A stretch of DNA of 64,000 bases from Paenibacillus gallinarum (GTDB lineage Bacteria; Bacillota; Bacilli; Paenibacillales; Paenibacillaceae), in contig NZ_JACSQL010000016.1 of the NCBI RefSeq assembly GCF_014836635.1, positions 1-64,000 of the forward strand. The letters run 5' to 3'. Numbering within the stretch: the stretch's first letter is position 1; every line of letters starts with the position of its first letter. A model generated the notes under the pieces. The model searched no databases. It was not told the origin of the DNA and worked only from the letters and a program-made list of their open reading frames with translations. Made by a program: the position numbers and the translations under genes. Of this stretch, positions 25,917 through 34,095 are shown in pieces.

Positions 25917-27677
25917 ATGGATTACGGAAAATTAGCTATAGAGAGAAACGGTAAGTTAAAGGAAGAATTGACTGACGTCGGAATTTTTATTTCGCAATTT
26001 GGTGCTTTAGGAAATGGTTCGGACGATTCACAAGCATTCAAGAAGGCTATAGAACAACTAGGGGGAAAGGCTGGAACTATTATATTAAACGGTTCGAAAA
26101 CATATGGTATAAAGGATACAATTACGATTCCTCATAATGTAAGTATTGAGGGTAATCTAGCAAAGATCATCCCAATAGACGGTGGGACCTTTACAGGATC
26201 ATACTTGTTTTATGTTAATTCAAGATTATCGAACAAAACCATTGAAAAATGGGGGGGAGAAGTTGTCTCTACAATAAGGAACTTAAAGTTTGAGAACCCG
26301 TTTCTTATTCCTAACGTGAAAGGGTTTTATACTAGAGGAAAAACTAGCTTTAGAAATATTACTTTCAAGTCTTTCTACAAAGGTTTATTAAAAGAAGGAA
26401 CTGAGGATTTTGATTATACCGATATGATGCACATCGAAACTTTATACTTTATAAATTGTCTTGGAACCGAAGCTTTAGTCGAGATTAAGTATAACGGTGA
26501 TGGATTGTTTATCGACCGATGTCACACTTCAGGATCTGGGGATAGCAACTATAATTTCCTTAACCTTGAGTTTTGCAATGGTGGCAAGATTGCTAATTGT
26601 ATCAATGGGGATATCAAAATATATAAGTCATCTGCTGTTTCAATCGAGAATAATCACTGTGAGCACGGTAAAATAACAATAATATCTAGTCAAGTATCTC
26701 TTCGAGATGGGTATCATTGCTACCATAAGGAGTATCAGCCGATTCCAATATCTATCATCAGCGCAGCAAACGATAAGCCCTCTATGCCTTGTGTCATCGA
26801 AAATTATACAATAGTTCATCATAAGGATAAAGGCAATCTCGCGAAGAACTACACGGATACAGATTATTTTGATGCTTACTTCAAAAATGTCAATGTGAAA
26901 ATCACAAACTTCTTCAGACGTTCGATGTTCGAAAGTGATCCATCATTTGGCATGTCTACAGCGGTTAAAATCTCATTAGATGGGACCACATTGTTCAGAG
27001 ATTGGGAGAATGCAGGTCAGTTGTATTCCAAGGCTAGTTATGTTTCAGACAATAAAATATTCACTAGTATTAATGAAACAAGTTTTTTAAGCAATTTTAT
27101 TTTGTTCGGTATCTCACTACCAAATCATTCTACTTTTGACGAGGAAGTAGGGACATATTATTATCAGATTATTTATTATTTTGGGTCTACAGATAGGCTG
27201 ATAGGGAAATGGGGCGGAGGGGAACAACGCACTGATGTGACCGATGTGTTGAATCAAGTCCCTTACCTCAACATTTCATATAAACCTGAAATGCAGCTCT
27301 CCAAAATTTGTTTATATCGTGGTAAGGTTTCTGGAGAATATTCACATTATGTGTCTATACCTATTGGAAACGGGGTTAATATCTACGATTATGGATACTT
27401 CATTTCAACTGGAGAGCGTTGGATAATGAGGAAGAAGGGGTCTGCTGAACCTTTTAATTCAGCGTATATAAAAGTTAAGTTAGAGGGGGAAAATGTTATT
27501 GCGTATGGTACAGCGATTCCAGTTTACGGGATATGGAAAAAGGGAGATCGTATTGTTAATATTGAGAAGTATCAGCTTGGTGAACCAGGGAAAAAATACA
27601 TTTTAGAAGAATGGGAATGTATTGCAACAGGAAGCCCAGGTTCTTGGATAGAAAAGCGGTATTTAACCAGCGACTAA
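25917..27677 (+). CDS. right-handed beta-helix protein, pectate-lyase/tailspike-like
   Basis: The 586-residue protein begins with the Pectate_lyase_3-type entry motif ISQFGALGNGSDDSQAFKKA, found in phage tailspikes and polysaccharide lyases. It continues with beta-helix-like text with many Asn and Gly ladders up to about residue 300. The C-terminal part looks like a trimer-forming or carbohydrate-binding region. There is no signal peptide or anchor. Its position after the EPS locus and in remnant DNA suggests a phage-derived tailspike or an EPS-active enzyme. Function is inferred from the fold only. Confidence 0.68.
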   Translation: MDYGKLAIERNGKLKEELTDVGIFISQFGALGNGSDDSQAFKKAIEQLGGKAGTIILNGSKTYGIKDTITIPHNVSIEGNLAKIIPIDGGTFTGSYLFYVNSRLSNKTIEKWGGEVVSTIRNLKFENPFLIPNVKGFYTRGKTSFRNITFKSFYKGLLKEGTEDFDYTDMMHIETLYFINCLGTEALVEIKYNGDGLFIDRCHTSGSGDSNYNFLNLEFCNGGKIANCINGDIKIYKSSAVSIENNHCEHGKITIISSQVSLRDGYHCYHKEYQPIPISIISAANDKPSMPCVIENYTIVHHKDKGNLAKNYTDTDYFDAYFKNVNVKITNFFRRSMFESDPSFGMSTAVKISLDGTTLFRDWENAGQLYSKASYVSDNKIFTSINETSFLSNFILFGISLPNHSTFDEEVGTYYYQIIYYFGSTDRLIGKWGGGEQRTDVTDVLNQVPYLNISYKPEMQLSKICLYRGKVSGEYSHYVSIPIGNGVNIYDYGYFISTGERWIMRKKGSAEPFNSAYIKVKLEGENVIAYGTAIPVYGIWKKGDRIVNIEKYQLGEPGKKYILEEWECIATGSPGSWIEKRYLTSD

Positions 27678-27759
27678 GTTAAATATTAAAGGATGAAGTA
27701 GTAGCAATTATAGTTAGTGAAATATTACTGTAAGTATAAAAGTTATAAGCACAGCTTGT

Positions 27760-28420
27760 TATTCTGGCCGATTGTTAATTCAAGTGCGACATTTTTTCAA
27801 AAGATTATGGGCAGTTCTCCATCCTAAAAATTTCTGTTGGTTTATTGTTAATTGTTAATGAGATGGAGAGCATTTCCTAGTTCTTCTTCCATCACTTCTC
27901 ATTGGAATCATGCTGCCATGGAGAATAAGGATCGGAAAAATAGACTCATAATCCATAGATCTCTTTATGTTCATTGTAGCTAACAAATTTTTACGCTGTT
28001 CGAGAGATGCTTTTGGGATGCCGTGCAGTTGAATAATACATCTTTATGATAGTCCTGTACGATTAGATATTTTTTTCTGCACAATCCTTATTTTTTGATT
28101 TTTGTATGAGTTTATGCAATGTAGTATGGGTGACCTGCATAAAGCCACTGGTAAATGGATAACCATTCTGAGCAGATTTTTATACGCTACCGCATGGAAA
28201 TTTGCTCGGCAGACCAGGTTTCATAAAAATGTTTCTTAATCTCATTACCGTTTCCTTTCGTCCATTTTTCTCAGAAACTGCTACTCGATGCTGAAGATAT
28301 TGCTACTCAGACATAATTACAACAATCTGAGTATTGAACTCGTTTCAACTCCCCGCTAGTTGTAGTGTGATGATGAACCAGTTCCTGTGCGATGGAGCCT
28401 AGGAAAAACCTTAGTTGTTA
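27760..28420 (-). pseudogene. IS30-family transposase remnant
   Basis: Read leftward in several broken frames, IS30 landmarks appear in the right order. They are the N-terminal HTH text SIAQELVHHHTTTSGELKR, then ETWSAEQISMR and EWLSIYQWLYAGHPYY. The DPYSPWQHDSNE segment around the catalytic domain and the tail LINN...FLGWRTAHNL follow. Multiple stops and frameshifts make it inactive. Terminal inverted repeats were not identified. No other gene is visible between 27678 and the csp leader at 28512. Confidence 0.65.
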
Positions 28421-28511
28421 AAGGAGTTCTATATTACTTCTTTTGACTATAGTGATATGTGAGTAGCTCATAAACTGAGATATTGGATTGGCATATTTTT
28501 TTAAATAAAAG

Positions 28512-28540
28512 TAGCTTTTTAATTGGATCTATGCTATACT
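28512..28540 (+). promoter_or_regulatory. promoter of csp copy 1
   Basis: TAGCTT (28512-28517), 17-base spacer, TATACT (28535-28540) with an extended -10 TGC just before it. The same layout is found before all four csp copies. Confidence 0.65.
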
Positions 28541-28546
28541 AAGTTT

Positions 28547-28678
28547 ATTGAATTGTTGACCTGAAAAATTCGCATAGCGTAGAGGGTTATTCTTCTAAAA
28601 TAATAACCTTGTCCCCTATGTGTATTTTTATTTAAGGTAAGAATTTCATGTAAATTTAAAAATTAGGTGGTAATAACA
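28547..28678 (+). ncRNA. structured cold-shock mRNA leader, copy 1
   Basis: About 130 bases of leader, nearly identical in all four csp copies. It contains nested stems: outer CATAG/CTATG and inner GGTTATT/AATAACC (28571-28622), then a conserved single-stranded tail to the AGGTGG ribosome site. Long conserved leaders of csp mRNAs act as temperature-responsive elements in other bacteria; the role here is inferred. Confidence 0.6.
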
Positions 28679-28879
28679 ATGGAAACAGGAACAGTAAAAT
28701 GGTTTAACGCAGAAAAAGGATTTGGCTTTATCGAAGTTGAAGGCGGAGACGATGTATTCGTACATTTCAGCGCTATCACTGGAGACGGATTCAAATCTTT
28801 GGACGAAGGACAACGTGTTGAATTCAACATTGTTCAAGGCCAACGTGGCGCACAAGCTGAAAATGTTGTAAAACTATAA
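28679..28879 (+). CDS. cold-shock protein, CspA/CspB family (copy 1)
   Basis: A 66-residue RNA-binding OB-fold protein that melts mRNA structure in the cold. It has RNP1 KGFGFIEV and RNP2 VFVHFSAI, and begins METGTVKWFNAEKGFGF. The start is ATG 28679 behind AGGTGG; an in-frame GTG 12 bases upstream lies inside that ribosome site. Protein and DNA are identical to copy 2 at 30207. A terminator follows. Confidence 0.96.
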   Translation: METGTVKWFNAEKGFGFIEVEGGDDVFVHFSAITGDGFKSLDEGQRVEFNIVQGQRGAQAENVVKL

Positions 28880-28890
28880 TATCAGCTTTA

Positions 28891-28926
28891 AAAAGCCCTA
28901 AACATTATGTTTAGGGCTTTTTTTTA
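28891..28926 (+). terminator. terminator of csp copy 1
   Basis: AAAAGCCCTAAAC / GTTTAGGGCTTTTTTTT hairpin. Confidence 0.88.
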
Positions 28927-29163
28927 TTTGAAATTACATTCAACGGTAAAGGTGTGGAAGGGATCTATGTAACCTAGATTTCTTCACAAAAACCCCGTTC
29001 CCTGAGTAAACAAGGAACGAGGCTTTATATAAAGAACAGCTTTTTACAAACTCTCTACTGAATTAATGAAGATTCAGATAGAAGAGCCTTAAAGTCTGGG
29101 TTTATTGTCATCGGTTATTACTGTTCTCATTCTCCAACTTATAGTTCTAAGCTATAGGTTAGA

Positions 29164-29802
29164 TTATCTCCAAGTGGTTACCGTCTCCACAGGCAGGCGG
29201 TAGGATTCGAATCCTTCGCTGGCTGCTTTGCCGATGGTAATGAGCATAATCGGTACATAACGATCTTTATCAAGGCCATACACTTCAGCGATTTGATCCT
29301 TCTCATAACCACCAATAGCATTGGTGTCGTAACCGTGTGCACGTGCAACAAGCATAAGCTGCATGGAGACAAGACCAGCATCTAATACATTGGTTTCTCT
29401 TAGTGTTGTTTCAGGCATAACATCATAAAATTGCTTGATTGCGCTCATCTGACCCTCTTTCACTTCATTAGGCATATATCCTAACTCAACCGCTTTTTCG
29501 TAAATTTCTTCGATATAATCAAAGTTATCCATATCAGCAAAAACAGCGATTACCGCTGAAGAACTCATGACTTTATCTTTGTTGAATTTCGCAAGGTGGC
29601 TAAGTGTTTCTTTTCCTTCTTCGCTATCGATAACTACAAAACGCCATGGTTGCAAATTGACGGATGAAGGAGCGCGTGTGGCTTTTGCTATTATTTCTGA
29701 CATTTCCTCACGGCTAATTTTTACGGTAGGGTCATAAGTTTTAATGGAACGGCGTCCCAGTGTAATTTCATTAAAATCGTTTGTTTTCTGAATGTTATGC
29801 AT
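29164..29802 (-). CDS. nitroreductase family protein
   Basis: Predicted FMN-dependent NAD(P)H oxidoreductase of 212 residues. It shows the FMN-binding RRSIKTYD near the start, then RAPSSVNLQPWRFVVIDSEE, the dimer-interface LDAGLVSMQLMLVARAHGYD and the C-terminal IGKAASEGFESYRLP. The family reduces nitro compounds, quinones or flavins. It stands alone between csp copies 1 and 2, with two palindromes in its upstream region that suggest a MarR- or HxlR-type repressor. Confidence 0.88.
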   Translation of the reverse strand: MHNIQKTNDFNEITLGRRSIKTYDPTVKISREEMSEIIAKATRAPSSVNLQPWRFVVIDSEEGKETLSHLAKFNKDKVMSSSAVIAVFADMDNFDYIEEIYEKAVELGYMPNEVKEGQMSAIKQFYDVMPETTLRETNVLDAGLVSMQLMLVARAHGYDTNAIGGYEKDQIAEVYGLDKDRYVPIMLITIGKAASEGFESYRLPVETVTTWR

Positions 29803-29841
29803 AGTATATTCCTTCTTTCGGTATGTTCATTTAGTTGATCC

Positions 29842-29870
29842 GTCAATATTTGACCCATCAATGTTTGATG
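29842..29870. promoter_or_regulatory. twin palindromes upstream of the nitroreductase gene
   Basis: GTCAA-TAT-TTGAC (29842-29854) and CATCAA-TGT-TTGATG (29856-29870), centres 15 bases apart, 40-70 bases before the start codon. Likely operator pair; regulator unknown. Confidence 0.5.
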
Positions 29871-30040
29871 TATCAACAATATATAACACTCAAACCGTTT
29901 TTGCAAATACATAAAATGACATCACGAAAAAAGGCTCTGAAAATAAAGGGTTCTCCTCAATAATGAAGATAAGCATAAGATCAATTTTACTGAACGGCAC
30001 GGTTTTTAAGACGAGAAAATATATAAATACATAAAAGGAG

Positions 30041-30069
30041 TAGCTTTTTAGTTGGAGCTGTGCTATAAT
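30041..30069 (+). promoter_or_regulatory. promoter of csp copy 2
   Basis: TAGCTT (30041-30046), 17-base spacer, TATAAT (30064-30069) with extended TGC. Confidence 0.68.
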
Positions 30070-30075
30070 AAGTTT

Positions 30076-30206
30076 ATTGAAGTATTGACCTAGCGAATTC
30101 ACATAGCGTAGAGGGTTATTCTTTAAAAATAATAACCTTGTCCCCTATGTGTATTTTTATTAAGGTAAGAATTTCATGTAAATTTAAAAATTAGGTGGTA
30201 ATAACA
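30076..30206 (+). ncRNA. structured cold-shock mRNA leader, copy 2
   Basis: Same leader as copy 1. The nested stems are at 30100-30152; here the outer stem reads CACATAG/CTATGTG and is fully paired. Almost base-for-base identical to copy 1 from here through the terminator. Confidence 0.6.
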
Positions 30207-30407
30207 ATGGAAACAGGAACAGTAAAATGGTTTAACGCAGAAAAAGGATTTGGCTTTATCGAAGTTGAAGGCGGAGACGATGTATTCGTACATTTCAGCG
30301 CTATCACTGGAGACGGATTCAAATCTTTGGACGAAGGACAACGTGTTGAATTCAACATTGTTCAAGGCCAACGTGGCGCACAAGCTGAAAATGTTGTAAA
30401 ACTATAA
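30207..30407 (+). CDS. cold-shock protein, CspA/CspB family (copy 2)
   Basis: Identical 66-residue product to copy 1, with RNP1 KGFGFIEV and RNP2 VFVHFSAI. Leader, gene and terminator together form a direct repeat of about 350 bases with copy 1, flanking the nitroreductase gene. This points to recent duplication or gene conversion. Start is ATG 30207 behind AGGTGG. Confidence 0.96.
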   Translation: METGTVKWFNAEKGFGFIEVEGGDDVFVHFSAITGDGFKSLDEGQRVEFNIVQGQRGAQAENVVKL

Positions 30408-30417
30408 TATCAGCTTT

Positions 30418-30454
30418 AAAAAGCCCTAAACATTATGTTTAGGGCTTTTTTTTA
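30418..30454 (+). terminator. terminator of csp copy 2
   Basis: Same AAAGCCCTAAAC / GTTTAGGGCTTT hairpin as copy 1, with a T-run. Confidence 0.88.
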
Positions 30455-30646
30455 TTTGTATTAAATTTATTTAAGTCTATATAGACGAGGTGGATCAGCG
30501 AAACTATGGCCTAATCTTATCGCTTTTTGATAGTACATGAATAGTAGTTAGAACATATGCGAACACTTTTGAGAGAATGTTTGTCGATAAAGTGGTCTAT
30601 GCTCAAATACAGGCATCATGATAAATGGAGGAGTTATCAAATATAA

Positions 30647-31321
30647 ATGGCTAAATCCATCGTAGAAAAATTAAATTTACATAAATACAATGAAGTGGCT
30701 GTTTTGAATGCCCCAGAAGGCTCTGATTACTTAGCTGAATTAACAGGTTATGATACAGAGCTTAGAGATCATCATGCATATGATCTTATTTTTGCTTTTG
30801 TGCTGGATATGGATTCATTAAAAGCCCTGGTAGATCGTGTGATTGCGAATCAGTATCTTCAGACAGGCGGATATCTCTTTGCAGCGTATCCTAAAAAGGG
30901 AAACAAAGTCTATCCCACATTTATTCACCGTGATGAATTGTTAGAAGGGCTTGGCAGTGATGAGAATGGATATGTAGGGACAAGTAATATCAAATTTGCG
31001 CGAATGGTGGGATTGGACTCCATCTTTACCGTAGTTGGACTTAAAGAAGACGCGAAGAACAAGCAGAAAGCTTCCTCTAAACCAAGCGGGTATGTAGATG
31101 ATTATATTTCATACATACCAAGTGTCGAACAGGATCTCTTAGATACGCCGGATTTACTTGTCTTCTACCAATCATTAACCCCTGGCTATCGCAAAGACTG
31201 GGCACGTTATGTCTACAGTGCAAAACAAGAGGAAACGATAGAAAAACGACGTGAAGAGATGAAAATGATCCTTCGTAAGGGGTATAAAAGTCGTGAACTA
31301 TATCGCCGAGACCAATCTTAG
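30647..31321 (+). CDS. YdeI/OmpD-associated family protein
   Basis: A 224-residue soluble protein. The N-terminal 130 residues have no family I can name (an alpha/beta domain with GGYLFAAYPKKGNKVYPTFI). The C-terminal third matches the YdeI/OmdA type in SLTPGYRKDWARYVYSAKQE and EKRREEMKMILRKGYKSREL. Some members are linked to resistance to antimicrobial peptides or bacteriocins, but the mechanism is unknown. GGAGGAG lies 14 bases before the ATG. It sits between csp copies 2 and 3. Confidence 0.75.
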   Translation: MAKSIVEKLNLHKYNEVAVLNAPEGSDYLAELTGYDTELRDHHAYDLIFAFVLDMDSLKALVDRVIANQYLQTGGYLFAAYPKKGNKVYPTFIHRDELLEGLGSDENGYVGTSNIKFARMVGLDSIFTVVGLKEDAKNKQKASSKPSGYVDDYISYIPSVEQDLLDTPDLLVFYQSLTPGYRKDWARYVYSAKQEETIEKRREEMKMILRKGYKSRELYRRDQS

Positions 31322-31434
31322 AAAGTCGTATAAAATAAGCGGTGGTACACTCATCTAAATGGGGGGCATCGCTTGTCCAATGAGAAGGAATAGCACCTAT
31401 CTAATTTATTCCACATTATACCTGTATAAATGAG

Positions 31435-31463
31435 TAGCTAAATGTCCTCAGATGTGCTATAAT
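31435..31463 (+). promoter_or_regulatory. promoter of csp copy 3
   Basis: TAGCTA (31435-31440), 17-base spacer, TATAAT (31458-31463) with extended TGC. Confidence 0.68.
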
Positions 31464-31469
31464 AAGTTT

Positions 31470-31605
31470 ATTGAAGTATTTGACCTAAGAAAATTCGCAT
31501 AGCGTAGAGGGTTATTCTTTAAAAAAATAATAACCTTGTCCCCTATGTGTATTTTTATTAAAGGTAAGAATTTCATGTAAATTTAAAAATTAGGTGGTAA
31601 TAACA
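31470..31605 (+). ncRNA. structured cold-shock mRNA leader, copy 3
   Basis: Same stems as the other copies (31496-31549). The hairpin loop is one or two A longer, while the paired bases are kept. Confidence 0.6.
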
Positions 31606-31806
31606 ATGGAAACAGGAACAGTAAAATGGTTTAACGCAGAAAAAGGATTTGGCTTTATCGAGGTTGAAGGCGGAAGCGACGTATTCGTTCACTTCAGCGC
31701 AATCACTGGAGACGGATTCAAATCTTTGGACGAAGGTCAACGTGTTGAATTCAACATCACACAAGGACAACGTGGTCCACAAGCTGAGAATGTTGTAAAA
31801 CTGTAG
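31606..31806 (+). CDS. cold-shock protein, CspA/CspB family (copy 3)
   Basis: A 66-residue OB-fold protein with RNP1 KGFGFIEV and RNP2 VFVHFSAI. It differs from copies 1 and 2 at a few residues only (GGSD for GGDD; ITQGQRGPQ for IVQGQRGAQ). Start is ATG 31606 behind AGGTGG. Confidence 0.95.
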   Translation: METGTVKWFNAEKGFGFIEVEGGSDVFVHFSAITGDGFKSLDEGQRVEFNITQGQRGPQAENVVKL

Positions 31807-31816
31807 TATTCAGTTT

Positions 31817-31855
31817 TCAAAAGTCCCAAACTTTAGGTTTGGGGCTTTTTTTATT
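31817..31855 (+). terminator. terminator of csp copy 3
   Basis: AAAAGTCCCAAAC / GTTTGGGGCTTTTTTT hairpin with one G-T pair. Confidence 0.85.
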
Positions 31856-31876
31856 TCTAATCTTTTATTCGGACAC

Positions 31877-31920
31877 AAATAGAGCCAAAGCCATATTATA
31901 TAATGGCTTTGGCTCTATTT
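31877..31920. terminator. 18-bp inverted repeat between csp3 and the TetR gene
   Basis: AAATAGAGCCAAAGCCAT with its perfect complement around an 8-base loop. Position fits a terminator for the leftward TetR gene, though T-runs are short on both sides. Confidence 0.5.
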
Positions 31921-31990
31921 GTTGTTTATACGTTCTTCTAAGGAACAATACATTATGAAGCCTCAAAAGTTCCACACATGTCATTGTATG

Positions 31991-32590
31991 TTATTCCTTA
32001 ACAAGGAACAGCTGAATTAACATTTCGTAAGAATAAATGAGCATCGTGTTCACATCAAAATCATAATCTGTCATTTCGGATTCAAAGGCATGATTAATAA
32101 CCGAAGACAAAATAAAGATTAATAATTCTACGGTTTGATCTTTACCCACTGGTGTAGGTGTATTCGGAATAGTTGGGCATTGAGGGATAAAGACCCCTTT
32201 TTCAACTCCCTCTCGATAGATTTCTCGAACACATTCTCTTCGATTTTCACTAAACGCTCTAAATTTCTCCCAATCCTCCGGAAAATACTTCTTCAGTTCA
32301 TTAAGATGTCTCTTACGGAGCGTCTGGATGTTGTATAGATAAAAAACAGCGCGCAGTTTTTCGACATAATCATGTTTCTCATGAATGATTCGGTTCAGTT
32401 CCTCTCGGTCATTAGCGATAAACGAATCACAGATCGAGCTGATCAAATGATTTTTGTCTTTAAAATGGAGATAGATTGTTTTCTTGCTGATTCGCAAATT
32501 ATCTGCCAGTTCGTGCATCGTGAATTTACGGAATCCATACTCGTCGATTAACTTTTTTCCTTCTTCGATAATCCGTTGTTCAGTATTCAT
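31991..32590 (-). CDS. TetR-family transcriptional regulator
   Basis: A 199-residue repressor-like protein. The N-terminal HTH is clear in RIIEEGKKLIDEYGFRKFTM, then HELADNLRISKKTIYLHFKD. The rest is an all-helical ligand-binding domain of the usual length. It reads in the same direction as the MFS transporter gene 120 bases upstream (32712-33932) and is probably its regulator. The ligand is unknown. Confidence 0.9.
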   Translation of the reverse strand: MNTEQRIIEEGKKLIDEYGFRKFTMHELADNLRISKKTIYLHFKDKNHLISSICDSFIANDREELNRIIHEKHDYVEKLRAVFYLYNIQTLRKRHLNELKKYFPEDWEKFRAFSENRRECVREIYREGVEKGVFIPQCPTIPNTPTPVGKDQTVELLIFILSSVINHAFESEMTDYDFDVNTMLIYSYEMLIQLFLVKE

Positions 32591-32711
32591 ATCAGCACCT
32601 CCTCTGTGAAGTTTATATATTCATGGAAAATATAAATACCGAGATACCTTATTATACAGATTATAGTCTCCAGTAAAAATGATAAAAAAACGAACTAATT
32701 TTAGAACCTGC

Positions 32712-33932
32712 TTATTTATATGGCTCTGCTAAAGAATTAACAGTTTGTTTCAGGTTTATGCAAAATGGCACAATACTTGCAGCGACCAAGCAAATGCTCA
32801 TTACGATATATGCAGTTACAAAAGAGCCACCTGATTCAGTCACAAGATTGCCAATGATGATAGGGGCAATAATTCCTCCCATAAATGCCCCAATATTGAT
32901 GACAGAGAAAGAGGAACCGATGATCTGATTGGATACTAAGCGATACGGTAACACCATGTAGGCCGTGAAGGCAAACATAAGTAAGATAGAAATGGCATAC
33001 AAGAGTAGAACAGTGATGACAAAATGAGTCGAATAGATAAACCCGATTAGACAAGCTGCAGCAGCCAGAGAAGAGAGAGTAATGAATGTTTTCTCCTTCT
33101 GTTTAAAATATTTGTTGATCAAGATGCCAGCCGCCATCGTAGCAACTGCCATAAGTATAGAATTACTCGTTAGCAGATATCCAATTTTTGTGTTGTCCAT
33201 CATATGAAAATTAGCTTTTAAGACGGATGGCAGCCAGGAGATAACTCCCGTAGCTACTAAGTTCGTAAATAACATGCCAAGCGCAATATAGAGTACATTT
33301 TTTTCTTTCCATGCATCAAAAAGAGATACAGACTTCTTCGATTTTGTTCTTTTCGGAGATTGCTCTTTTTCTTTCACAAATATAAACATCATCAACCACA
33401 AGGCAATATAAAAAACAGTGATTAACCAGTAAGCAACTCGCCAATTACTATTGATTATTTGTGTTCCAATAGTAAATGCGAGGACACCGCCAACTCCAGC
33501 TGTGGCAAGTGCTTTAGATTGAATAGAAGCATGATGCTCCCCGTCAAAATTTGTGCTTATAATTTTTGGTGTACCGGTTGTATAACTTGCATGCCCAAGA
33601 CCAACACCCATCCGCATCAGGGCCAGTGCAATCAATGAGCTGGATAAACTAAAGAAGATGGTAAACAGAATGAGGACAAACAATGAGGATAAAATAAATT
33701 TACGATAACCAAATCGGTCCACCAGCCATCCTCCAGGAATCGTAATTAACGTAAAACCGATATAGTAGACACTAAGAATAATTCCCGTTTGATTCGGCAA
33801 CCAGTGGAATTGATCACCCAAGGCCAAAACAGTCATCGAAATCATATTTTTATCCATAGAGATAAAACTGCCCATAATTAAAACAGTTATCGCAATTTTC
33901 CATTGTTCTTTTGTCAGTATCACGGTGTGCAC
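32712..33932 (-). CDS. MFS transporter (anion:cation symporter-like)
   Basis: A 406-residue 12-helix major facilitator. Motif A between helices 2 and 3 reads GGWLVDRFGYRKF, and LALMRMGVGLGHASYTTGTP follows in helix 4. The overall pattern resembles the ACS group (hexuronate or organic-anion symporters). It lies just upstream of a TetR gene on the same strand, which suggests an inducible uptake or efflux pair. The substrate cannot be told. Confidence 0.85.
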   Translation of the reverse strand: MHTVILTKEQWKIAITVLIMGSFISMDKNMISMTVLALGDQFHWLPNQTGIILSVYYIGFTLITIPGGWLVDRFGYRKFILSSLFVLILFTIFFSLSSSLIALALMRMGVGLGHASYTTGTPKIISTNFDGEHHASIQSKALATAGVGGVLAFTIGTQIINSNWRVAYWLITVFYIALWLMMFIFVKEKEQSPKRTKSKKSVSLFDAWKEKNVLYIALGMLFTNLVATGVISWLPSVLKANFHMMDNTKIGYLLTSNSILMAVATMAAGILINKYFKQKEKTFITLSSLAAAACLIGFIYSTHFVITVLLLYAISILLMFAFTAYMVLPYRLVSNQIIGSSFSVINIGAFMGGIIAPIIIGNLVTESGGSFVTAYIVMSICLVAASIVPFCINLKQTVNSLAEPYK

Positions 33933-33980
33933 CTCATATGCTGTAAACTTTATCGATCATTTTAATAAGATCAGCCTATT

Positions 33981-34035
33981 AAAAAAGCTAACTACAACCA
34001 ATGAATATTGGCGAAATCGTTGTAGTTAGCTTTTA
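33981..34035. terminator. bidirectional terminator between the two MFS genes
   Basis: AAAAAGCTAACTACAA pairs with TTGTAGTTAGCTTTTA, with an inner CCAAT/ATTGG stem. It ends the leftward M20/MFS operon before the next MFS gene. Confidence 0.75.
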
Positions 34036-34095
34036 TACTTATCAATTATCTGAAAAAGGGAGGAAAAAGGTTAGTTTTGTCAGGTATAGCCTTGA

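Noticed and set aside
30174..30383. Antisense frames of about 70 codons opposite each csp gene
   Set aside because: They recur only because the csp genes are near-identical; no ribosome site and no independent conservation is visible.
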